DNA of 11,053 nucleotides from CAZBWW01 sp964496005 (lineage in GTDB: Bacteria > Patescibacteriota > WWE3 > UBA101185 > UBA10185). The DNA is taken from NCBI GenBank assembly GCA_964496005.1, contig CAZBWW010000032.1:1-11053 (forward strand), written 5' to 3'. The notes beneath the pieces are model-generated. The model was not told the DNA's origin. It worked only from the letters and a program-made list of their open reading frames with translations, and searched no databases. A program made the position numbers and the translations under genes. How positions within the stretch are numbered: position 1 is the stretch's first letter; every line of letters starts with the position of its first letter. Of the stretch, positions 6,555-11,053 are shown in pieces.

Positions 6555-7019
6555 TTAACTTTTTTGACTTTCTGCCCCATCCTGTCCGGTTGTTAACTCA
6601 CTTTTAATTTCGACTACAGTTCCAAGTACCCCATTAACAAACTTACTTGATGTATCTCCGCCAAATTCCTTTGCGAGTTCTACCGCCTCATCAATTACAA
6701 CCTTGTCAGGGGCGTCGTTGCCGTACATAAGCTCAAAAACCGCTATTCTTAACACAATTAAATCAATTTTTGCTATTTTGTCAATCGGCCAGTCAGGTGC
6801 GCACTCTGTAATTATGTTGTCAATAGCCCTTCTGTGCGTTGTGATACCTGCAATAATTGCATCCGTTAACTCTTTATCATAATCAGCAATGGGAAGTTCC
6901 AGTAACTCGGTAGATAGTAGCTGACACGATTCTTGATCCGGTTCAGAAAATAACCAACAAAAAAGGCTTGCGAGGGCAACTTTTCGCGCGTTATGTCTTG
7001 GGTCAGTTGTAGTTTTCAT
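6555..7019 (-). CDS. nusB: Transcription antitermination factor NusB
   Basis: A 154-residue all-helical RNA-binding protein that, with S10/NusE, binds boxA RNA to keep polymerase reading through rRNA operons. Visible family segments are RHNARKVALASLFCWLF (8-24), AKIDLIVLRIAVFEL (83-97) and VVIDEAVELAKEFGGDTSSK followed by FVNGVLG (107-133). The last is the most conserved part of NusB. The last 15 or so residues are a polar tail. The frame is open further upstream (to 7085), but that extension would lie inside rpmF, so I take the ATG at 7019, 16 nt after the rpmF stop. No clear Shine-Dalgarno is visible, and translation may be coupled to rpmF. Confidence 0.94.
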   Translation of the reverse strand: MKTTTDPRHNARKVALASLFCWLFSEPDQESCQLLSTELLELPIADYDKELTDAIIAGITTHRRAIDNIITECAPDWPIDKIAKIDLIVLRIAVFELMYGNDAPDKVVIDEAVELAKEFGGDTSSKFVNGVLGTVVEIKSELTTGQDGAESQKS

Positions 7020-7035
7020 TATTTTGTCAAATATT

Positions 7036-7185
7036 TTACTGTCCGCACTCTTGGCAAACTCGGTGCGACAATTTATCTGCACCACATTTTTTACATTTTA
7101 CCGTATTTGTCGCGGGTTGAGTCATTTTCTGGTTTCTTTTTCGGCGTACTCGGCCTTTACTATGTCTTCTTTTTGGTACTGGCAT
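7036..7185 (-). CDS. rpmF: 50S ribosomal protein bL32
   Basis: A short gene of 49 codons plus stop. The product begins MPVPKRRHSKGRVRRKRNQK, the standard basic N-terminus of bL32. It then has a four-cysteine zinc ribbon, CKKCGADKLSHRVCQECG (31-48), as in zinc-type L32. It is first in the rpmF-nusB-ACP-rnc-rpsP-khpA-trmD string and lies about 32 nt downstream of the predicted transcription start. In many bacteria rpmF precedes plsX and the fab genes that end in acpP. Here nusB and the ACP-like gene follow directly, suggesting deletion of the lipid genes between them. Confidence 0.96.
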   Translation of the reverse strand: MPVPKRRHSKGRVRRKRNQKMTQPATNTVKCKKCGADKLSHRVCQECGQ

Positions 7186-7223
7186 AAGTGCTTTCTAGAT
7201 TAACACTAAATTTTGGCATTGTG

Positions 7224-7252
7224 AATATATTGGAGTTGGCAAAAATTGTCAA
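7224..7252 (-). promoter_or_regulatory. Promoter of the rpmF-nusB-acpP-rnc-rpsP-khpA-trmD operon
   Basis: On the minus strand TTGACA (7252-7247) and TATATT (7229-7224) are separated by 17 bp, a near-perfect sigma-70-type promoter. The start point would be near 7217, giving a leader of about 32 nt before rpmF. The TGA inside the -35 box is the rsmD stop codon, so the promoter overlaps the end of the upstream gene. Confidence 0.8.
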
Positions 7253-7800
7253 GAGAGGCCTAAAAATGTGAGATGGCTTTTCCCGAATTTTCTATGTGTG
7301 ATAACGTGTAAATCTGTGCCGGCAATTTGGGTTTGAATATTCAGATTTTCGCCATGCGAGAACGCGATCACCCCTTCCGGTTCAAGGATTTCAGCCAGGT
7401 TTTTGAGCAAGAATTTATGTGCTAGTTCGGTGTAAAACGGGTCAACAAAAATTAGTTTATAGCTGTTTTCTGTATTTGCTGCAAATTTAATAGCATCCTG
7501 ACGAATAACCGTTGATTTTTCAGTAAACCCGCAATTTTTGAGGTTTTTAGTAATTACCTCAATGGCTAATCTATCATTATCAACAAAGTCGCACCACTCT
7601 GCGCCACGGCTTAGAGCTTCTATGCCTAAACTTCCGCTTCCCGCGTATAAATCCAGACAATGCGCGTTTTGGATAAACTCTTCGCCAAGAATTGAAAAAA
7701 GCGCTAGTTTAGCTACGTCTTGTACAACTCTAATTCCTTCAATTTCGGGTACAAGTAGTTTTTTATTTTTTGCGGTTCCGGTTGTTATTCGTGGCTGCAT
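7249..7800 (-). CDS. rsmD: 16S rRNA (guanine966-N2)-methyltransferase RsmD
   Basis: A 183-residue Rossmann-fold methyltransferase that makes m2G966 of 16S rRNA with S-adenosylmethionine. The N-terminal PRITTGTAKNKKL (3-15) is the usual 'R-I-x-G-x-x-[KR]-G-[KR]' element in altered form. The SAM-binding motif I is LDLYAGSGSLGIEALSRGA (49-67), and the acidic end of the next strand is FVDND (72-76). The catalytic NPPY/DPPY-type motif is VDPFY (119-123), with Phe in place of the second Pro. Length fits the family (about 180-200). The ATG at 7800 is preceded by an extended -10 at leaderless distance. The stop codon overlaps the rpmF promoter. coaD, its common neighbour, is absent. Confidence 0.9.
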   Translation of the reverse strand: MQPRITTGTAKNKKLLVPEIEGIRVVQDVAKLALFSILGEEFIQNAHCLDLYAGSGSLGIEALSRGAEWCDFVDNDRLAIEVITKNLKNCGFTEKSTVIRQDAIKFAANTENSYKLIFVDPFYTELAHKFLLKNLAEILEPEGVIAFSHGENLNIQTQIAGTDLHVITHRKFGKSHLTFLGLS

Positions 7801-7806
7801 GGGTGT

Positions 7807-7815
7807 ATTTTAACA
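7807..7815 (-). promoter_or_regulatory. Extended -10 promoter predicting a leaderless rsmD mRNA
   Basis: On the minus strand the sequence is TGTTAAAAT, then ACACCC, then the rsmD ATG at 7800. The hexamer TAAAAT is one mismatch from TATAAT and has the TG extension. Six bases separate it from the ATG, so the predicted start point is the A of the start codon. There is no matching -35 and no Shine-Dalgarno sequence. Confidence 0.6.
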
Positions 7816-7875
7816 GGTTTTTGGTTTAGCGCGTGGTTAGTTTTGTGGGTTGATGTTGTTCGGTTAGTAAAGGAG

Positions 7876-7928
7876 AAAAGCTCGAAGAGAAAGAGGTGCA
7901 AAAATACACATTTCTCTGTCGAGCTTTT
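7876..7928 (-). terminator. Long hairpin, probable terminator of the tRNA operon
   Basis: AAAAGCTCGA+AGAGAAA (7876-7892) pairs with TTTCTCT+TCGAGCTTTT (7911-7928): 17 base pairs interrupted only by one bulged G (7918), with an 18-nt loop. Read on the minus strand it begins six bases after the 3' end of the last tRNA and finishes in GCTTTT followed by a pyrimidine-rich stretch, as expected for an intrinsic terminator. It is also symmetrical enough to act on the other strand. No gene lies between it and the rsmD promoter. Confidence 0.65.
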
Positions 7929-7933
7929 GTAGG

Positions 7934-8010
7934 TACCGGGACCCAGAATCGAACTGGGGTACGACAGTGCCATGAAATCGCACTCGCTCTACCTGCTAAG
8001 CTATCCCGGC
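7934..8010 (-). tRNA. Atypical tRNA, probably tRNA-Glu(TTC), with enlarged anticodon loop
   Basis: A 77-nt tRNA read on the minus strand. The acceptor is GCCGGGA/TCCCGGT (G1-U72 wobble, A73). The D arm GCTTAGCAGGTAGAGC has G18G19, and the T arm is CCCAG-TTCGATT-CTGGG. These parts are all normal. The anticodon arm is not: AGTGC pairs with GCACT, leaving a nine-base loop GATTTCATG instead of seven (a G-G mismatch at its base). The variable region GTCGTAC is seven bases instead of five. If the loop is read symmetrically the anticodon is TTC (Glu) after a T33, but this is uncertain. CCA is not encoded (the bases after A73 are CCT). It lies last in the tRNA cluster, just before the terminator hairpin. 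It could instead be a degenerate or frameshift-suppressing tRNA. Confidence 0.6.
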
Positions 8011-8018
8011 AAAATTTT

Positions 8019-8064
8019 AGGTCGAAGAATCTGCATATTTACTGTAATAATTATGCAAAGACCT
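8019..8064. repeat. Imperfect inverted repeat between two tRNA genes
   Basis: AGGTC (8019-8023) with GACCT (8060-8064), and TGCATA (8032-8037) with TATGCA (8052-8057), form two stacked stems with an 8/2-nt internal loop and a 14-nt loop. It fills most of the 73-nt gap between the Gln and the atypical tRNA genes. It might be a tRNA-processing hairpin. It has no T-run, so a terminator is unlikely. Confidence 0.35.
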
Positions 8065-8083
8065 CGGCCTGACTCGGTTTTAG

Positions 8084-8155
8084 GGCGCGGAATGGGATTT
8101 GAACCCATAACCTCTCTAGTCAAAATAGAGTGTTCTACCATTGAACTTCCCGCGC
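8084..8155 (-). tRNA. tRNA-Gln(TTG)
   Basis: A 72-nt cloverleaf on the minus strand. The acceptor is GCGCGGG/TCCGCGC (G7-U66 wobble). The D arm is GTTC-AATGGTA-GAAC with G18G19. The anticodon arm CTCTA-TTTTGAC-TAGAG gives anticodon TTG, reading CAA/CAG. The variable loop is AGGTT and the T arm ATGGG-TTCAAAT-CCCAT. All stems pair fully. The discriminator base is C and CCA is not encoded. It is third of four tRNA genes in the transcript, 56 nt after tRNA-Gly(GCC). Confidence 0.92.
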
Positions 8156-8211
8156 CATTATTTACAAATCCGGTAATCCAAGTTCTCAGCTCAGATCTTC
8201 CGAATTTGAAG

Positions 8212-8283
8212 TGGGTCCGGTCGGATTCGAACCGACAATCTGTGGATTGGCAATCCATTGTTTTAACTTTAAACTACAGACCC
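8212..8283 (-). tRNA. tRNA-Gly(GCC) with odd D loop
   Basis: A 72-nt cloverleaf on the minus strand. The acceptor is GGGTCTG/CGGACCC with A73. The anticodon arm ATGGA-TTGCCAA-TCCAC gives anticodon GCC (Gly), with an A-C mismatch at the top of the stem. The T arm is GTCGG-TTCGAAT-CCGAC. The D arm is weak and unusual: GTTT-AAAGTTA-AAAC, where the normal G18G19 pair reads GT. Bacterial tRNA-Gly normally has U73 and C2-G71; here these are A73 and G2-C71. It lies 2 nt after tRNA-Gly(CCC) in the transcript. CCA is not encoded. Confidence 0.85.
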
Positions 8284-8285
8284 GA

Positions 8286-8358
8286 TCGGGGCGGGTGGAT
8301 TCGAACCACCGACCTTGAGGACGGGAGCCTCACGAGCTGTCCACTGCTCCACACCCCG
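8286..8358 (-). tRNA. tRNA-Gly(CCC) with a proline-like acceptor end
   Basis: A 73-nt cloverleaf on the minus strand with every stem paired. The acceptor is CGGGGTG/CGCCCCG with A73. The D arm is GAGC-AGTGGACA-GCTC. The anticodon arm TGAGG-CTCCCGT-CCTCA gives anticodon CCC, reading GGG, with G37. The variable loop is AGGTC and the T arm GGTGG-TTCGAAT-CCACC. C1-G72 plus A73 is the acceptor pattern best known from bacterial tRNA-Pro, so the identity elements look mixed, but the anticodon assigns it to Gly. It is first in the tRNA transcript, about 8 nt downstream of the predicted start point. CCA is not encoded. Confidence 0.87.
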
Positions 8359-8372
8359 AAAAAAGCCCTATC

Positions 8373-8401
8373 TTTATAACGTAAGTGGCTAACTATGTCA
8401 A
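8373..8401 (-). promoter_or_regulatory. Promoter of the four-tRNA operon
   Basis: On the minus strand TTGACA (8401-8396), 17 bp, then TATAAA (8378-8373): a near-consensus promoter. The predicted start is near 8366, about 8 nt before the first tRNA. The -35 box lies seven bases beyond the recG stop codon. Confidence 0.8.
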
Positions 8402-8407
8402 TTTAAT

Positions 8408-10441
8408 TTAATTCTGCGCTATCAGCTCAGTTTTGCGCGTAAGCCTCTTTTTCACTTTCGGATACTCATCTAACCTTTTATACAACTTTTCAGCTTCTAC
8501 CTTCGCCGCTTCCACCATTTCCAAATTATTAATATCAGCAACCTTAAACTGCTTGAATCCGTGTTGCAATGTGCCAAAAATATCCCCCTGCCCTCTAAAG
8601 CGCATATCAATTTCAGCCAGCTTCAACCCAGAATTATATTTTTCCAAATTTTTAAGCCGCGTATAGCCTGTTTGTGAATACCCTGTCATAAATACAAAAC
8701 AAAATCCCTCTTTTTCGCCCCGGCCTACACGTCCACGCAACTGGTGCAATGAAGCCAAGCCGTACCGTTCCGCGCTCTCAATTACCATTATTGTCGCTTC
8801 AGGTACATCTACTCCAACTTCAATCACCGGTGTGGAAACTAAAACCTTAATCTCACCCGCCTTAAACGCATCCATTACCTGTTGTTTTTCCTTAGCAGTC
8901 ATTCTGCCATGGAGTAACCCAATACTAACCCCTGCAAAAACGCCGTTTTTCAACACTTCGTATTCTTTTTCGGCGGCTTTTACGTTTTCAAATAACTCAG
9001 CCTGTGACTCGCCAATTAACGGACATACAATAAAAGTCGGTTCGTTCCGTGCTTTTATCCATTTGTACGTTTGGTCACGAAAGTTATCGGGAATTACTTT
9101 TGTAGTGATTTTTTTACCAACATTAGGTACATCTGTTAAAACCGAAATATCAAGGTCACCGTATAATGTCAACGCTAATGTGCGTGGAATAGGTGTCGCA
9201 GTCATGGTTAACAAATTTGGCACTTTATCTTTTGTGCCCATCTTTACAATTTTTGCCCGCTGTTCGACTCCAAAGCGGTGCTGTTCGTCTATTATTATTA
9301 GACCCACATTATGAAACCCTTCTTTTTCATGTAATAGCGCATGCGTTCCAATAACTATGTTCGTATTTTCATTAAAAACAGCAGTTTTTTTGCTAGTTCC
9401 GGTTTTAAGCGCGATATCAACTCCAAACTCAGCCAAATACTTGGTAAAGGTTTGATAGTGTTGTTTAGCCAAAATGTCTGTAGGAGCCATATACAGCGTT
9501 TTATAGCCGTTTAAATGTGATAGATATGCAGCTTCAAGGGCAACAATTGTTTTTCCACTTCCTACATCTCCTTCTAACAGCCTGTTCATTGGGGACGAAG
9601 TTTCCAAATCAGCAAAAATCTCTGTTATTGCGCTTTTTTGTGACTCAGTTAGCGTAAAAGGTAAAGTTTTCTCAAACTCAATAATTATTTGTGCAAACCT
9701 CGCATGCTCAATCGGAACACCTTCATATTTTGTACCCCAAACCGTTTTCCGGTCCTCTACCTTAAGCATTTCAAGCAGTAATTCCTCAAACCCAAGCCGT
9801 TCCTTTGCGGGAATCACATCCTCGAGCGTATTCGGAAAGTGAATTGTGTTTAGAGCCTTTTCAAATGCACACAGTTTATATTTGTTAATTATAATTTCGG
9901 GCAACACGTCTTCGAGTTCCTGCGTACCGTGTAAACCAGATAAGACGTCGTTAATCCTAGTTCTCAGCCACTTGCTGGTAAGTCCTCTAGTTTCATTGTA
10001 AATTGGGATTAGTCTTCCCGTGTTAATAGTTGACTCCCCCGCTTCTTCAAATGTTGGGGAAACCAAATTTACCCGATTTCCATATTTTTGTGTTTTTCCG
10101 CTAAAAAAATACTTTTTACCTTGTTTTATAGCGCTTGTAATATACTGTTGATTAAACCAGATAATTTCCATCTTGCCTGTTTCATCAAGCACAACTGCTT
10201 TTGTCAGTTTTTTCCCGGTTTTGGTATAAATGTTGTCGATTCGATGTACCACTGCAGAAACAGTAACGGTCTCATTTTCAGCAAGTTGTGCGATTTTCTT
10301 CATTTTAGAGTAATCATCGTATCTAAAGGGAATATGGTACAAAAGGTCCTCTACGGTGTAGATTTCCAGTATTTCTAGTAGTTTTGTGTATTTTGGGCCA
10401 ATATTGGCAACTATTGATACGTGGTCAGAAAGCTTTAGCAT
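8408..10441 (-). CDS. recG: ATP-dependent DNA helicase RecG
   Basis: A 677-residue superfamily-2 helicase that remodels stalled replication forks and branch-migrates Holliday junctions. The N-terminal wedge/OB-fold domain spans roughly 50-130. Walker A is LLEGDVGSGKT (288-298), and the RecG-type motif II is IIIDEQHRFGVEQR (382-395). Motif III is TMTATPIPRTLAL (412-424). The second helicase domain has LLHGRMTAKEK (509-519), STPVIEVGVDVPEA (536-549) and QLRGRVGRG (567-575), and the TRG region is DMRFRGQGDIFGT (612-624). Length and motifs are complete. The frame continues eight codons upstream to 10465, but the ATG at 10441 has an extended -10 at leaderless spacing and starts with the family-like LKLSDHV segment, so I prefer it. 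It is transcribed alone, with the tRNA promoter right after its stop. Confidence 0.97.
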   Translation of the reverse strand: MLKLSDHVSIVANIGPKYTKLLEILEIYTVEDLLYHIPFRYDDYSKMKKIAQLAENETVTVSAVVHRIDNIYTKTGKKLTKAVVLDETGKMEIIWFNQQYITSAIKQGKKYFFSGKTQKYGNRVNLVSPTFEEAGESTINTGRLIPIYNETRGLTSKWLRTRINDVLSGLHGTQELEDVLPEIIINKYKLCAFEKALNTIHFPNTLEDVIPAKERLGFEELLLEMLKVEDRKTVWGTKYEGVPIEHARFAQIIIEFEKTLPFTLTESQKSAITEIFADLETSSPMNRLLEGDVGSGKTIVALEAAYLSHLNGYKTLYMAPTDILAKQHYQTFTKYLAEFGVDIALKTGTSKKTAVFNENTNIVIGTHALLHEKEGFHNVGLIIIDEQHRFGVEQRAKIVKMGTKDKVPNLLTMTATPIPRTLALTLYGDLDISVLTDVPNVGKKITTKVIPDNFRDQTYKWIKARNEPTFIVCPLIGESQAELFENVKAAEKEYEVLKNGVFAGVSIGLLHGRMTAKEKQQVMDAFKAGEIKVLVSTPVIEVGVDVPEATIMVIESAERYGLASLHQLRGRVGRGEKEGFCFVFMTGYSQTGYTRLKNLEKYNSGLKLAEIDMRFRGQGDIFGTLQHGFKQFKVADINNLEMVEAAKVEAEKLYKRLDEYPKVKKRLTRKTELIAQN

Positions 10442-10447
10442 GGATGT

Positions 10448-10456
10448 ATTGTACCA
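10448..10456 (-). promoter_or_regulatory. Extended -10 promoter predicting a leaderless recG mRNA
   Basis: The minus-strand sequence is TGGTACAAT, then ACATCC, then the recG ATG at 10441. TACAAT is one mismatch from TATAAT and has a TG extension. The six-base gap puts the start point on the A of the ATG. It lies inside the extra codons of the longer recG reading frame, which argues that those codons are not translated. Confidence 0.62.
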
Positions 10457-10474
10457 AGTACTCAAAAGCCAAGC

Positions 10475-10504
10475 TTGACATAATAGTAACCTATAGTATA
10501 TAAT
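10475..10504 (+). promoter_or_regulatory. Consensus promoter of the exported-protein gene
   Basis: TTGACA (10475-10480), 18 bp, then TATAAT (10499-10504): both boxes match the consensus perfectly. The start point would be near 10511, giving a leader of about 45 nt. It diverges from the recG promoter, with the two -10 elements about 42 bp apart. The spacer contains ACCTAT, half of the inverted repeat found in the leader. Confidence 0.85.
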
Positions 10505-10521
10505 ATAAACACTAAAATTTC

Positions 10522-10542
10522 ATAGGTAGTGTATCTACCTAT
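10522..10542. repeat. Perfect 8-bp inverted repeat in the leader of the exported-protein gene
   Basis: ATAGGTAG (10522-10529), TGTAT, CTACCTAT (10535-10542). It lies between the predicted transcription start and the ATG. As DNA it is a plausible operator for a dimeric repressor; as RNA it is an 8-bp hairpin with a 5-nt loop, 13 nt before the start codon. A further ACCTAT at 10489-10494, inside the promoter spacer, favours the operator reading. Confidence 0.5.
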
Positions 10543-10555
10543 TAAAAATAAATAT

Positions 10556-11053
10556 ATGAAAAAAATTAAATTACTTAAAAAAGCTCTAACCTTATCAATA
10601 ATGATTACACTTACCGGAAATATATTTTTCCAGGCTATACCTGTGTTTGCGGAATCGCCTGACGTAAAAAATACAGCTTCCAATTCAAAAGACGCAAAAG
10701 ATGACATACCTGTTGCTATTACAAAGCCTGAAATGACGGTTAAAGCAGAGGCATATTGTGATGGCAATATTGCAAAAATTTCAGCAACTGCAGAATATGA
10801 AGTTACAAAAGGCATTAATATTGCTTATTCCGTTAATGTTGGAGATCACCAGTCAGATACTAAAGGAGAATCTAAAAAGTTGGAACAGGGTAAATCTGTA
10901 AACTGGATACTAAATACAAATAGAAACAGTCTAAATGATGGTGAAGTTGGCTTTAAGTTTGAACCTCAGGCGCCATGGTTTTCTACACAAGATACCCCAA
11001 AAGCGTTTAAAATGTATGCAGATTATGCCGGTGTTACATGCGTTGCCGATGAC
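10556..11053 (+). CDS. Exported protein of unknown function (3' partial)
   Basis: The frame is open from ATG 10556 to the window edge (166 codons). The N-terminus is a typical Sec signal peptide: a lysine-rich start (MKKIKLLKKA), a hydrophobic core at about 11-30, and a VFA|ES cleavage site after residue 32. A charged linker (about 33-55, rich in Ser, Lys and Asp) follows. The remaining region has alternating hydrophobic residues suggestive of beta strands. It contains C68, W117 and C162, a spacing compatible with a disulfide-closed beta sandwich, though that is a guess. No family is recognised. The gene has the strongest promoter in the window and looks more AT-rich than its neighbours. No clear Shine-Dalgarno is present; the bases before the ATG are AT-rich. 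It may be a surface or secreted protein. Confidence 0.8.
   Translation, partial: MKKIKLLKKALTLSIMITLTGNIFFQAIPVFAESPDVKNTASNSKDAKDDIPVAITKPEMTVKAEAYCDGNIAKISATAEYEVTKGINIAYSVNVGDHQSDTKGESKKLEQGKSVNWILNTNRNSLNDGEVGFKFEPQAPWFSTQDTPKAFKMYADYAGVTCVADD

Noticed and set aside
7020..7085. Longer nusB start at 7085
   Set aside because: It would overlap 50 bases of rpmF, a certain ribosomal protein gene. NusB similarity starts only after the ATG at 7019.
7835..7868. Seven-base direct repeat GGTTAGT at 7835-7841 and 7862-7868 upstream of rsmD
   Set aside because: Too short to stand out in AT-rich intergenic DNA and not placed symmetrically to the promoter.
8001..8379. Open frames on both strands across the tRNA cluster
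   Set aside because: They run through clear cloverleaf tRNA genes and show no protein features; they are by-products of structured tRNA sequence.
8359..8395. recG terminator formed by AGCC and GGCT before a run of six T on the minus strand
   Set aside because: Only four pairs with a loop of about 20 bases, and it coincides with the tRNA promoter, so it is too weak to call.
10462..10815. 117-codon minus-strand frame opposite the exported-protein gene
   Set aside because: It covers the consensus promoter and signal-peptide coding region on the other strand and has no start signals or recognisable content.
1..11053. CRISPR arrays, insertion sequences, toxin-antitoxin or defence genes, group I introns in tRNA genes
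   Set aside because: No spaced direct repeats, transposase motifs or terminal inverted repeats were seen; all tRNAs are 72-77 nt with no room for an intron; every large open frame has a housekeeping, pilus or export assignment.

Overview
This window looks like chromosomal DNA from a small-genome, fairly AT-rich bacterium, most likely of the Candidate Phyla Radiation (Patescibacteria; a WWE3/Microgenomates-type lineage is a guess). Three points support this. The housekeeping genes are compressed into very tight strings. A PilM-PilN-PilO pilus platform is present with no secretin gene beside it. An acyl-carrier-protein homologue sits in the usual rpmF...acpP-rnc neighbourhood, but the fatty-acid synthesis genes are gone and the phosphopantetheine serine is replaced. 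TGA is an ordinary stop here (rnc, rpsP and rsmD all end in it), so this is not a TGA=Gly lineage.

Layout. Positions 1-4124 (+ strand) hold a type IV pilus block. It has the tail of a PilV-like minor pilin, a prepilin with a clean class III cleavage site, a PilX/GspK-like minor pilin without Glu5, and then pilM, pilN and pilO. Positions 4172-7185 (- strand) hold an RNA-processing/ribosome string in transcription order rpmF (49 aa), nusB, ACP-like gene, rnc, rpsP, khpA, trmD. A strong TTGACA-17-TATATT promoter drives it, and its -35 box contains the stop codon of the gene before it, rsmD (7249-7800, -). Positions 7876-8401 (-) hold four tRNA genes (Gly-CCC, Gly-GCC, Gln-TTG and an atypical, probably Glu-TTC, gene) between a consensus promoter and a long terminator-like hairpin. 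recG fills 8408-10441 (-). Diverging from it at 10556 is the start of an exported protein of unknown function that runs off the window. It is preceded by a fully consensus promoter and a perfect 8-bp inverted repeat.

How the genes fit together. The first block builds the inner-membrane platform and minor-pilin part of a pilus. The second makes or matures ribosome and tRNA components: bL32, bS16, NusB for rRNA antitermination, RNase III for rRNA cleavage, RsmD for m2G966, TrmD for m1G37, and KhpA.

The most noteworthy observations are these. (a) Three genes that begin transcription units (pilM, rsmD, recG) each have an extended -10 (TGnTAnAnT/TGnTAAACT) exactly 6 nt before the ATG, which predicts leaderless mRNAs, while internal operon genes often carry Shine-Dalgarno sequences. 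(b) The ACP-like protein cannot carry a phosphopantetheine at the normal site. (c) One tRNA has an enlarged anticodon loop and variable region. (d) TrmD departs from the family at its usual catalytic Asp. All functional calls come from reading the sequence by eye. No database search or folding program was run.
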